Positions 31,127 to 43,100 of a stretch of 64,000 nt of DNA are shown piece after piece. The notes below the pieces were generated by a model. It had not been told where the DNA came from. It did no database searches and was given only the letters and a program-made list of their open reading frames with translations. Origin of the DNA: Micractinium sp. NFX-FRZ (taxonomy: Eukaryota > Chlorophyta > Trebouxiophyceae > Chlorellales > Chlorellaceae); assembly GCA_029339195.1 (NCBI GenBank), contig JAPTJF010000247.1, forward strand, positions 25,490 through 89,489, given 5' to 3'. A program made the position numbers and the translations under genes. Within the stretch, counting starts at the first letter, position 1. The number at the start of each line of letters is the position of its first letter.

Positions 31127-34100
31127 TCAAACAGCTGGCCGCAGCCGTCCACCCTCCAGCACCAGAGGCCGCACATCGGGCGGCAGCACGGCCCGCAGGC
31201 CCGCCTCGCTGCTGGCATTGGCCGTAAGCACCACCGCCGCCCCCGCCTGCCGTAGACGCGCCACCACCTCTGCAGCAGGTGAGGAACGTGGCAGCAGGGC
31301 ACAGAACCGTCGCAAGAAGCAAAGCATTCAGGCAGGGTGTCCAGCAGGCGCGACACCGTGCACTTGCTGGCTAGCACCCCCAAGCCACAAGAGGCACTCC
31401 AAGCTGCCGCTCGCGCATTCCCGGTGTGCCCCTCACCCGGCAGGCGCGGCACGGCTGTGAAGAAGCGGTCGGCGTCGTCAATCATGACCAGGCGGGGGGA
31501 CTCCAGGAGCAGGAGGCGGGTAATGCCCAGGCGCAAGCGCACCATGGCGCCAAGCTCCACACGGCTGGCCTCGCCCACCTGGGGTTGCAGTGGTGGGAGA
31601 GGTCGGAGGGTGCAGGGTCCAGTTGAGCGAAGGGAGGGGTGCAGGGTACTAAGGAAGCACATGAGACATGCACAGGCATCAGCTCAAGGCTCCACTGGGT
31701 GCTGCACTCCCCAAAGAGCACCGGGCAAGCAGGGGCCACCGACTGTGCGCCTGCACAATGCAGTCGGCTGCGATGCGACCAGGCCAGCCACACACACGCG
31801 CGCGCATGCGCACGCTGCCACCCACCAGCGTCTGGTAGCCGTCTGGCAGGTGTGCCACGTCAGCATCCAGCCCCGTCAGCGCCGCCGCCACCTGGCAGTC
31901 GGCCACGCTGGGCAGCCACCCCTGGGCTGAGCACGCGCACACCATGTTCTCCTGCTCACACCCAAAAGGGGGGACGGGGGCCAGCCAGGGGGCCCATGGC
32001 GGTCAAACAGCGCACAGGCATCTGGCAGCGGACTTGCCGCGTGGCTGGAAGGCAGCTACTGTCCTGATGGCGCCGCCGCCAGCCTTGCTGGCAGCCTGCA
32101 GTGCCCCGACGTTGCCTGCCTGCCTCCTCCCCGCCCCACGGCCCAGTCCCTGCCACAAAAACAAGCAACAGCCCACAGGGCGGCGCCCACCTGGAGGGAA
32201 GCGAAGAACACGGCTTCGATGCATGCCTGCGGGGAGGCGTAGCCCATGCGCTGCTGCATGGCGTAGCGGTCTGCGGGTCAGGGGGCAGGAAGGGGAGGCC
32301 AGAACAAGAACCTCAGTTGGCTGCAGCTCTCTATGGGATTGAAGGCGGCTGGCACTGCGTGGTGTGTGGGGCTGGGGAGGGGTACAGGAAGGCGGGCAGG
32401 CACAGGCGGGGAAAGAGGCAGGGGGCGCAGGAGGGCGGGGCAGGCAGAGGTGGAAAGAGGGCGGGGCCGCAGGGATGCATGTGGGCGGACGCGCACCCAC
32501 TGTGTGCTGCGGGCCGAAAGCTCTCAGCCCACCCCAATACAGTATGGGACGCTTTGTGCGCCCGCTCCTCACTGGCCCGCTCCTCCTCTGCCCCCGCCCT
32601 GCACCCATGCCTCCTCTCTCCCCCACACGCCCACAAAATGCCAGCCTGTCACCCGTGGAGGTGGGGTGGTAGGCCAGCCAGGCGCCGCCGGTGCACCCGA
32701 ACTGCACGCTGCCGCCGCCGGCAGTGATGTCCAGGTGCAGCAGGTGGAGCAGGGTGGTGCGGCCGCTGCCGGGGCCGCCGCTAACCAGCACCGCGCCCCC
32801 AGGGGCGACCTCCAGGCAGGCGGAGAACAGCACGTGGCCGGGGCGGCCCCTGCAGGCACGCAGGGGCGGCAGTGAAACAGGGCGCGCAGGTGGGGGTTGT
32901 TAGGAGCGGGTAGGTGGTGGCAGGTGATCCTGGGGACAGTCGGGCAGGGGGCCACAGGGTTGGCCTGCTGGATTTGCTGTCCGGGCCTCTGCTGCGCTCA
33001 TTGCCTGCCTGCAGCAACCCTTCCTCTCCGCCTCTCACCCTCTCCCCCCCAGCTGCACAGCCGCCTGCCCCCCTCCCTTCCCTCTCCTCCTGCCCATCCT
33101 CACCTGTATCCGTAGAGCACGTCGCGGCAGCGCACGCCGCCCACCCAGCCGGCCGCCGTCAGCCGCCGGCTCCTGGCGGCCCGCCCGCCGCCAACGCCGC
33201 CGACGCCAACGCTGCTGACGCTGCCCTCTGGCTCGCCCTCGGCCCCCCGCCCTCCTCCCTCCTTCAGTGCATCCTCTCGCTCCAAATACTCGAGCACGGC
33301 GGGCTTCCCCAGGTTGGTAAGCTGCCCCCGCTGGTGCAGGTCAATCACATGCTCCAGGCTGCCTGCAGCACGGGAACGACAAAAGATGCAAGTGCATGTA
33401 TGATTAACAATGCAGACGGACAGGCAGGCAGACACCGTACCTTGGCTTCCCGCTGTGCCATTGAACGTATTGTTTGTGTTTGCATTTATGTCCCACAGGC
33501 TCAGGCAGGCAGGACAGATCGCAGAAAGCACGCAGCAAGCAGGCGGGCGAAGCAGGCAGGCAAAAGCAGCGTGGCAGGCAGGTGGGGGCACAGCAGGCCT
33601 GCGGACAAGCCAGCTAAAGTCCGTTCACCGTAAGTGGCAACGAAGCGGGCCGCTGCCCTCTGTCAGCACGCCGTCGCCCTGCCCCACGGCTCACACCGGA
33701 GCCCGCCCTCCCTGCCACACAAATAATTTTAGTGCAGCCGGGCAACCTTGCCACCCACCGTAGGAGGCAAAGAAGCGGGCCACCGCCTCTGAGAGGGAGG
33801 TGTAGCCCTGCTCCACCGCTGCTGTGTATCGAATTAGCGCGTACACCGTGCCCACGTTGACGGTGCCCATCAGCAGGCTGGAGCCTCCAATGTACATGAG
33901 GGCGACTGTGGGGTGAGCCGAGGGGGAGGGGAGGGGAGGCAAGGGGCGGGTCAGGGCGTTGATTTCCCCCATTTTCCATGTGGGCGGCACCAGACGCAAG
34001 GCTGGAGCGGCTGAGGCTCACGAGGCTGCAGGGAGGGGGGTGGATGCAAAAAAAGCCACTTGGGGGCTCCCGGCTGGCCTGTCACGGGCTGGGTTGCCTG

Positions 34101-37100
34101 TGACCCCACCCCCCTTGAGAAGACGGTTTCCAAGACGAGCTGGTGGGAGGCCACCCACGCGGCCAGCACATGCATGCACGATGCACGCGCCTGCTGAGGC
34201 CCCTGCCTGCACTCCTGTGCCTCACTTCCCCTTGATTCACCTGTTACCCCCGCTGAGAAGACGGCCTCCAGGAAGAGCTGGTGGGAGGCCACCCACACAG
34301 CCAGCACCATGGCGGAGCGGAAGTAGGAGGCAGCCAGGACGCAGTACGATTCTGTGGCGGTGAGGGAGGGAGGGAGGGAGGGAGGGAGGGGGGTAGAAGA
34401 ATATGAAGTTTACAGCCAGGAGGGGTGGGGTTGAGGGCAGCCAAAAGGAAGGGCAAGCTAAGGCACCAGTCAGCTGCAGTGCTGCGAACGCGGGAGGCGG
34501 GGGGGGAGGTGTGATGGGGCATGGCGATGGCTCCATGTCACTGGCGACCGTCGAGACGTTAAGAAGCCCATTACATGCAACCCTCCCATCGTGGTTCCCC
34601 GTGCTACCAACAGTGCCACCCACCCAGCCCCCCCACGCACCCACAAAGGTGCGCTGCAGCGCCAGCGCAATCACTCCGTGTATGGAGGAGAACACGTCAA
34701 AGGTGAAGCCGTACAGCCGGCCCAGCCCGCTGCGGGCCACGCGGTGGCGGGCACGGATGGCGAGAGAGACCAGCACCAGCTCTACCACACTGGCCAGCAC
34801 AGCGGCGCCTGCACAACATAGATGTAGGGTGGGGTAAGGGGTGGGTGAGGTGGGGTGGGGGTCCATAGCAGCAGCAGTCCAGCCAGCTACAGCAGAGGGG
34901 CGCTGCAGGCAGCTCTTGCGGGCGGGCGAGCGCTGCCGGCAGGTCCAGAACACGCATGTGCGCAGAGAGGCCGCGCAAGAGCCCTTGAGAGTCCGCACTC
35001 ACTCACTCACTCACTCACTCACTCACTCACACTCACTCAATCACTCACTTACTCACTCGCTAACTTACTAACATAGTCACTCACTCACCAATGACTGCAT
35101 TGTACTTCACTCCCAGCGCCGGCCCAGCAAAGGTGGCCAGCAGCGCCACGCCAGCGATAACTTGCGTGACACCCTGCAGGCGCCGCCGGGAAACACAAAC
35201 ACGCACCCGCAACGGTCAGGAGCCGGCGGCGCTCAAGCCGTTGAGCACCCGCAGGTTCATAGCGCTCGCCCCTTCCCCTGCACCCCAGCTGGACACCTCC
35301 CCCCCCCCCTGTCCTACCCTCCTCCTGCCTCCACCTCAGCTGACCAAGTCCCTCCTCCCCCTCCCCCTCCTCTCCCCCTTCCCCCTCACCTTGACCACCT
35401 TCTGCACCAGGAACCCTGTGAGCACCCGTAGGTTCATCATGTCCACCCCACAGCGCATGGCCAGCTCAGAGGCGCTGATGGCGTCGTAGAAGGGGGCCTC
35501 CTGGAAGAGGACGTGCTGGAAGAGGCCTGCGGGACGGGGAGGAAAACAGCTTACGTTTTACTTCACTAAAAACATAGACGAGTGCTGGGGTGGGAGGGGA
35601 GCCTCCTGGAAGAGGACGTGCTGGAAGAGGCCTGCGGGACGGGGGGGAGGGGCGCAGACGTGTAACTCATTCAAGAGAGAGCGGATGCTGGAGCTGGAGG
35701 GGGGCCTCCTGGAACAGGACGTGCTGGAAGAGGCCTGCGGGAAGGGGAGGAAAGAAAAGGGGTGACAAGCACTGATGGCGTCGTAGAAGGTGGTTTCCTG
35801 GAAGAGGGCGTGCCTGCGGGAAGGATAAGAAGGGAGGGAGCGAAAGGAGTGTCAATTTGCGTTGGCGTCCTGGAGCAGAAATTTGTGTTGCCGCCTCCTG
35901 GAACAGGACGTGCTGGAAGAGGCCTGCACACGGTGGCACAAGAAACGAGAGAAGAGGCGCTGATGGCGTAGTGTAGTGTAAGGGGGCACACTGGAAGAGG
36001 ACTCGCTGGAAGGCGCCACAGGGGCAGAGGAAGGTGCACGGATGGTGAGGTGTGGGTGCAAGGCCTGTGCACCCAAGCGCACACGCATGCTTTGCGGCAC
36101 ACAGCATGCTCAGCGCATGTACGCATACGCACACGCACCCGTGTATAGGCGCTGCATTGCCCTTCTCAGGTAGAGCTGCAGCGCCACGTTGGACAGCCAG
36201 TTGGCTGCCACGTAGGCCAGGCAGACGTGCGCCAGCTGGCGGATGTGCGCCAGGAAGGCGGCCCCATCCCCCGCGGTTGCCAGGTTCAGGATCACGCTCT
36301 GCGCAGGGGAAGCAGCGGCAAAGCGGGCGGCAGGCGGTTGGGTGCCAGCGAAGCTGACCACGTGTGTGCCACGCTCACCAGCTGTGAGGCTCTCGGGGAT
36401 CCACGAAGTAGGACAGGGACACTTTAAAGGCATGCTCTTCACAGGCTCTTCAAAGGCATGCTCATGAGTGCAAGGTTGAGGCGCATGCATGTGAGCTCTG
36501 CACGCAGTGTAGGGAGCGCAGAAGCAGGAGTCCCCGGCAGGCGTGTGGTGGCCACCTGGAGAGCCTGGAGGGTTGGTGGGAGGCGCTGACACCCCAGCCC
36601 GCCCCGCTCCCACCACCAGCACAGAGCCCTCCCGCCCTTGCTCCCCCTTGAGCTGGCTGGTCCGCACCTGTATGCGCAGCTGGTAGAGGTGTAGGCCCAC
36701 TGATGCCACGATGAGGGAGGAGGACAGCAGCAGCAGGGGCCAGGCGGCCAGGGCGATGCGGCACATGAAGTGAAGCGTCTCCGTGCCTGGACACAAGAGC
36801 AAGGTGGAATGGGACGTTGCAGGTTAGCAAGGCGCGGCGCAGCAGGGCGCAGCAGGCCAGCGCAGCAGAGCACAGCAGCAGCAGCACCACCACCACCACC
36901 ACTGCCAGTGGTGGCAGGCAAGCAGGCAGGCAGCCTGCCCCGACCCAGCATGCACACTCACTCGAATAGCGTGACGGGGGGCGCGCCGCTTCGCCAGGCG
37001 TCTCTGCCCCCGGCGGCCCCTCCTCCTTGTCGTCGACCTTGGGGTACGTCTCGATGCCTGCGTCGTGGAGCTCTGCTATCCACGCCATGCCCAGCCGCCC

Positions 37101-40100
37101 CTCATCAGGGCCCAGCGCCGGGGCGGCTCCCACCATGGTTTGCGCGGGAATGAACTGCACCTCCCCTTCCTCTCCACCCTGCCACAGCTCCGACATGGCG
37201 TGGCGCCGCAGGCCGGAGGAAGTCGGAGGGGCACCCATGACGTCGCCATCGGCAGCGCCGTGGGTGTGGGAGCCGCCTCCCAGGAGGGGCTCTGCCAGGC
37301 CGCCGCTGCCGCCGGGGCCGCCTGCAGCAGCCGGGGTGGGGGGCGCAGAGGTGCTGTCGAGGGGCCATCAACAGTGCCGTAAGGAAGGGGGGTCCTCGGT
37401 GGGGGTGCATGCCTGGCTTGACGGGCTGGGAGATGCGAGGCCAGGAGCGAGTGGCAGGCAGGGCAGGCCAGGCCAGGCAGGGCGGCCCAGGCGAGGGGCA
37501 ACAGGGCGGGAGCTGCCGGGCCACAGGGCGCACCTGTTGGCTCGCTGCTTTTGCCAAGTCCCAGCAGGCTTCCCGCCAGACCGCCGGGCAGTGAGACCAG
37601 CCACCCCAGCACTCCCTGGCTGCTGGCAGGTGCGGGTGCAGAGGCCTTGGGCTGGGCGCCGAGGGCAGCCTCCAGGTCAGCACCAGCCCCAGTGCGAGCG
37701 CCAAAGCCAGTGGCGAGATGGCCCGAGGGCAGCCTGGGCAGCGAGGGCGGCAGCGAGGAAGGCAGGGACAGCTGCGGCACCGGCCGCCCCGCCGGCTGCG
37801 GCACGGACTGCGGCGCCGTCGCCTGCCGCGCCTGCTGCGCCCGGCACCCCTGCGGGTGGTCTGGGTCCCACAGGCCCCCCACTCCTTCTATGTAGTCCAG
37901 CAGCGGCTGTGGGAAGGTGACCAGTCCCAGGGAAAGGGTGTCTTCGTCGGCTGGTATGTAGCCCGTGCGGCTGGCGAGGTCGCGCTGGCGGTAGGGCAGC
38001 GACCTCATGCGCGCCTTCTTCTCCATCACCCAGCGCTCCACTGCAGGTAGGGGAGGAGCGAAGCGGCAGGGCGGATCAAAGCAGGGCAGGGCAGGGCGCG
38101 GCGCTGTTGTGTCAGAAATATCAGCGCAGCTCATCTCCAACTGCGTCGGGGCTGAGCAGCACTGCTGACGAGGCGCCGCTGGGAACCGCCCCCTCCTGCC
38201 TCCTACGCCAGCCCCCACACCCCTGCCAGCCTCACGTTGCTTACAAGGTCCCACCCAGGCGGCAATTCACGGCACCCCCACCCACACACCTCCACCTGCA
38301 CAATCAACCCCATCCGACCAACCCCACCCAGCCCCATACCACCACCCACCCATGCGCACATACATGCACAGCTGTCAAGATGCAAAACTAAAATAAATAA
38401 ATAAAATCCTCCACCTGCGTCGTCGTCCAGCTCATCCAGCGACAGCCGAGAGCAGGCCGCACGGATCACCCTCTCAACACTCAAAACCCCAACACAGCAG
38501 CACGCCCTCTTTCAAGCCGCCAAGATGCGGTCCCGACGCCCCACGCACACGCACAACTGCCAACCTGCAACGCCCCCCTTGCCAGCCCCCCTTCTCAACA
38601 CCCACCCACACCTGCATCGACGTCCAGCTCATCCAGAGACAGCCGCCCACCGTACTGCGCCATGCGGTCGTTCACCTCCTGCAAGGGGCAGAGGCGGATG
38701 AATCAGCGGGGCAAGGAACATAGGTCACGCTCACGAATGCCCTTGGGGGTGGGTGGAGGGAACCAGGGGGCCCTGCCGAGGCCTCATGAAGCGCCCCCTC
38801 CAGCAGCTGGAAAGTGAGCTTGATGCCTGGAGCTCGGCAACGGCTAGAGCGGGGGCCTCTTCCCGCTATCGTCCGGGAAAGGCTGACCACAGCACCTGTA
38901 CGGTCTCTCCAGAATCTCCAGATTATTCACCAACATGAAAAATTGTTAATGTAAAACTTTCTGGTACATATTGTCTCACCTTGAGGGTGGCTCCCCACAG
39001 GCCGTTGAAGCCGCCCTTGCTGCGCACCTCCGAGCCTGCGGAAAGGGGCAGAGCGGGCGTGAAGGGAAGGGCGCAGGGACTTGAGGCAATTGCGGGGGGC
39101 GGTGTGAAGGGGACCCCAGGGTGGAAGCTTGACATCGGCACGAGCGGGCGGGCGGGGTGTGGCCAGCAGGGATGAATGTGCTGCAGGTGCTGCCCCGGCC
39201 TCATCCAGGTGCCGCCAGGATGGCACACAGCACATGACCTGCCGGGGGTGCTACGCATGCTGTGCATGCTGTGCGTGCTGTGCCAGGTGTGCGCTCACCT
39301 GAGATGAGGCCCACGTTGATCAGGTGTGCCACCACGTTCTTGTATGTCTCGTCGTCGGCGTGCACGCTGCGCAGGATCTGCGCAGCAGGCACACCACGCA
39401 CACAACTCAGCTTGGTATAGGCAAGCGCAGGAGTAGAATTCGCAGAACAGAAGCCACACGCACGCGCACGCGCAGGCACACCACACACACACGACTCAGT
39501 TTGGTATGTGAGGCGAGCGCAGGGGCGGGATCTGCAGTGCTGCACGCGTGTGGACAGCCCCCCCCCCCCCCGCATGGCCCGCAGCTTGGTGTGCAGGAGA
39601 CCTCACCTGGAAGAGCGTGATAGGCCCCAGCTTGTTGCGGCGGTAGTAAGCCCAGGTGTCCTGCGGGAGGAGGGGCGGCAGTACAGGACGATGTGGTGCA
39701 GCACACCAAGAGGCACTGTGGCATGGCAGTACAGGCGCTGTCGGCGCGTCGCCCACTGCCGCCCTGCAAACGAGTGCCGGCGGCCCTGAGCACGCCCGCA
39801 GGCGGCGTCAGCAGGCAGGCACGGGTCGCCTACGGCCGGTGCAAGCTGAGCTTGCCCACAACACTTGCATAAATGTGTTGCTTGCTTGCCTCCCCCAGCC
39901 CTCACTACAGCAAAGGTGTACACCAGTGCCTCCTCTCCCCAGCACCGACTTGCCTGCCCCTAGCCCCCCCCTCCACACACACATATCACGCCTCTCTAGG
40001 TGTTGCTTGCTTGCTTCACTCAGCCCCCACTTGCCTCCCTCCGCCCACGTATATCAGACCTCCCCCAGGTGTGCCTTGCCTCCCGCCAGCCCCCACTTGC

Positions 40101-43100
40101 CTCCCCCAGCCCCCACTACAGCAAAAGGTGCACACCAGTGCCTCCTCTCCCCCCCCGCAGCCCCCACTTGCTTCCCACCAGCAGCCCCCACTGCCTCCCT
40201 CCAGCAGCCCCCGCTTGCCTCCCCCCAGCCCCCACTACAGCAAAAGGTGCACACCAGTGCCTCCGCTCCCCCCAGCAGCCCGCACTTGCCTCCCCCAGTT
40301 CGTACGAGTCTCCGTGCCCCTTGAAGTAGCGCAGGATGGTGCGGGCCACGTGCTTGGGCGACAGGATGGGCTGCGCCCCGTCCAGGCACCAGATTTCGGT
40401 GAAATCTGTGCAGTGGAGAGCAAGGGTTTCAGGGTTTAGGGTTGTTAGGGGACTGTTAGCAAGGCAAAACCGGCAAACAAAGCACCGCCTGTGAGCAGTC
40501 GGGACTGGGCAGGTGGGCGGAGGCCCAGCCAGCCAGCAGCACTCGGTGCAGGTTACGTAAGGGAGAGGGAGGCAGGGCGCGAATCAACGCTTAGCTCAGT
40601 GGCACTGGGTGTCAGCCTGCATGGCAGGTGACAGGTGTGGGTTGGACAGGTGGCAAGTGCAGGGCCCGTGGGACGGACGGGAGGCAGGCAGGTAAACAAC
40701 CTACCGGGCAGTTTGTTGAGCACGCGACACAGCACTTACCCCCACCCACCCGACTCGAGGGCGTGAGGGATGGAGCGTACGCCCAATCGCAGTGCATCAT
40801 AGCGAGGCATCTTCAAAGCACGTGTGCGGCAGCGCCGCCTGCAGGCTTACCCGACTTGAGGGCGTGCGGGATGGAGCGTATGACGGAGTGGCGTGCGTCG
40901 TAGAGAGCGCCGTCCGAGTAGAAGAGGGTGAGGGGTCCTCCAGGTGTCAGCCGCATCAGCAGCACCTCGTTCAGGCAGATGTCGCCTGCATGGATTGGGG
41001 CGAGGGCGAGGGGGGAAGGGCGCAAGCGATGAAAGAGTAGATGTGCTGAAGTGTTCGGGAAGTGGTGGCTACTAGCTAGGCGTCAGGCAGCACCTCGTTC
41101 AGGCAGGCGTTGCCTGCACACCAGCGGTGTGGGGGGAGGAGGAGGGAGGGAGGTTGAGGGGGGAGGGAGCGGGAGGGCGCTTTGGGGCAGGGGCGGGGCT
41201 GGCAGTTGCAGTGGCAGCGCCTCATTCAGGCCAGTGCCGCATGCGGCAAGGAGGGGGAGGGGTTGAGCATGGTGGGCCAGGGAGGTTGCTCAGGAAGGTG
41301 GCAGGTGAGCGTGGCAGCACAGGGTCGGCAGCAGCATCGAGGGACTAGGCAGATGGACGTCTCAATTACTAGCATGCCCAACCTACCACTCACCCCACCT
41401 GGCCACGGAACAGACCACCTGCCCCCTCCCCCCGCCGCCGCCACGACCGCACCCCACCCCACCCCCAGCACCACGCCACTCACGGTGGATCCAGTAGCTC
41501 TTCAGCCCCTCCTTGCTCAGCACCTCAACGTCCTTGGGCTCCAAAACCAGGTGCCCAATGCGCATGCCTGCGACGCAATGGACCAGCGTTTGACAGCCAC
41601 AGTGGTTGATGGCACGCCGTGATTCAAGCTTTGTCTGCTCAAGCGTCTTCAGTCTGCACACACCAGCGGCACGCGGCCTGCCCACTCCACCCCAGCGCAT
41701 CTCCCCACCCTCCCTCCCTTCCTCCCTGCCTTGCCCACCCCACCTGTGACCGACTTGCGCAGCTCTGTGTCATCCTCGGGCGAAATGCCCGCCTCCGACA
41801 GCAGGACAACGTCAATGTCAAAGTCTGGAAGAAGGAATTAGAAGGAATTGAGAGAATGATAGATGAGTGTTTGAAGTGGTGGGGTTGGAGAGCAGAACGG
41901 CGTGCTTGTATGCCTGCTGGGTGCAAGTCCGGCAGCAGGGCGACAGGTGCATCTGCTTGCCGGTGCCAATGCCGCTGCCCCCTCCCTTGCCACCTCACCG
42001 TCGGTGGCGGGCTCCGGGGTGCCGTGCATGATCTTGAGCATCTTGCGGGCGATGCCGCCCTGCCATGGGGGAGGGTGGGTGGGCAGGTGGGTGGCAGCAG
42101 TGGTGTGGGCACGCGGGCGGTGGGGTGGGGGGAGGAGAGTGCAGGAGCTAGCGCATCTTGCGGGCGATGCCGCCGTGATTTGGGGGTGGGCGGGGAGTAA
42201 GGTGGCGCTGGAGCAGGATTATTAGCAACCTGCGGCGGCCGTTCTGCCTGCGAGCGGGAGGTAAGCCAGTGGCCAGGACGCAGGCAGGTGTGCTGGCGTC
42301 CACCGCTGAGCCCAGCCACCCACCCCGGCCAGCGATGCCTGCCTGCACCCCTCCTCCCCCACCGCCTGGCCGCCTCTGGAGCTACGGGGCTGGTGGGAGC
42401 ACACCAGTTGTATACATCAGCTGCCAGCTGCTGCACCCTCACCTTGATCCCCATCCCATAACTGAGCTCGCCCGCCACGGCTGCCACTGCAGGGTCCACT
42501 GCTGCGATGGCCTCCAAGTCAACCGTCTCACACAAGATCTGCATGCAGCACGTGGGAGGGCAGTAGAGGCGTGGCTAGGCTTGATGCTCGGTGCATTGCT
42601 GGGCCCACACTGCGGTGGTGGGCTCTGGGTGGGGGCGCCTCACATGGCCGGGGCAGCGGGAACCAGACCGTAATATGTGGGCCCACTGCGGCCATGACTC
42701 TGTCTCACACTGGAACTAGGATGATGGCAGCCGGAGGCTGTGAGGTGCATGGCATGGCAGGGCGCTGGCACAGGTCTGGGCAGCAGTTGAGGCGGCACCG
42801 CAGGCGCATGCACGTGTGTAGAGGCGGTGGACGGATCACGGCAAGCCTGCACATGCACTCCCCTCCCCTGCACCTGGATCCATTCATGCCCCCCCCACCC
42901 ATCCCAGCCCCCCACAAACGCTCATCTCATCACCTGCAGGGGCTGCCGCACTAATGGATTGTGGATGACTGTGACCGCCGCCGGGGCAAACAGCGCGCTG
43001 ATGGGCCTGCAGGGGCACCAGCGGGTCGTCACAACAGGGGCCACACGAGGGGCCATGGCTGGCTGGCTGCACCATGGGCCAGGCCATGCAGCGGCAGTGT

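Noticed and set aside
34996..35058. (ACTC)n run considered as telomere-like
   Set aside because: The unit is not the plant/algal TTTAGGG repeat and it lies inside a gene.
37027..37920. Plus-strand frame of 297 codons
   Set aside because: Antisense to ABC-gene exons 12 and 13, whose phases and sequence continue into transporter helices.
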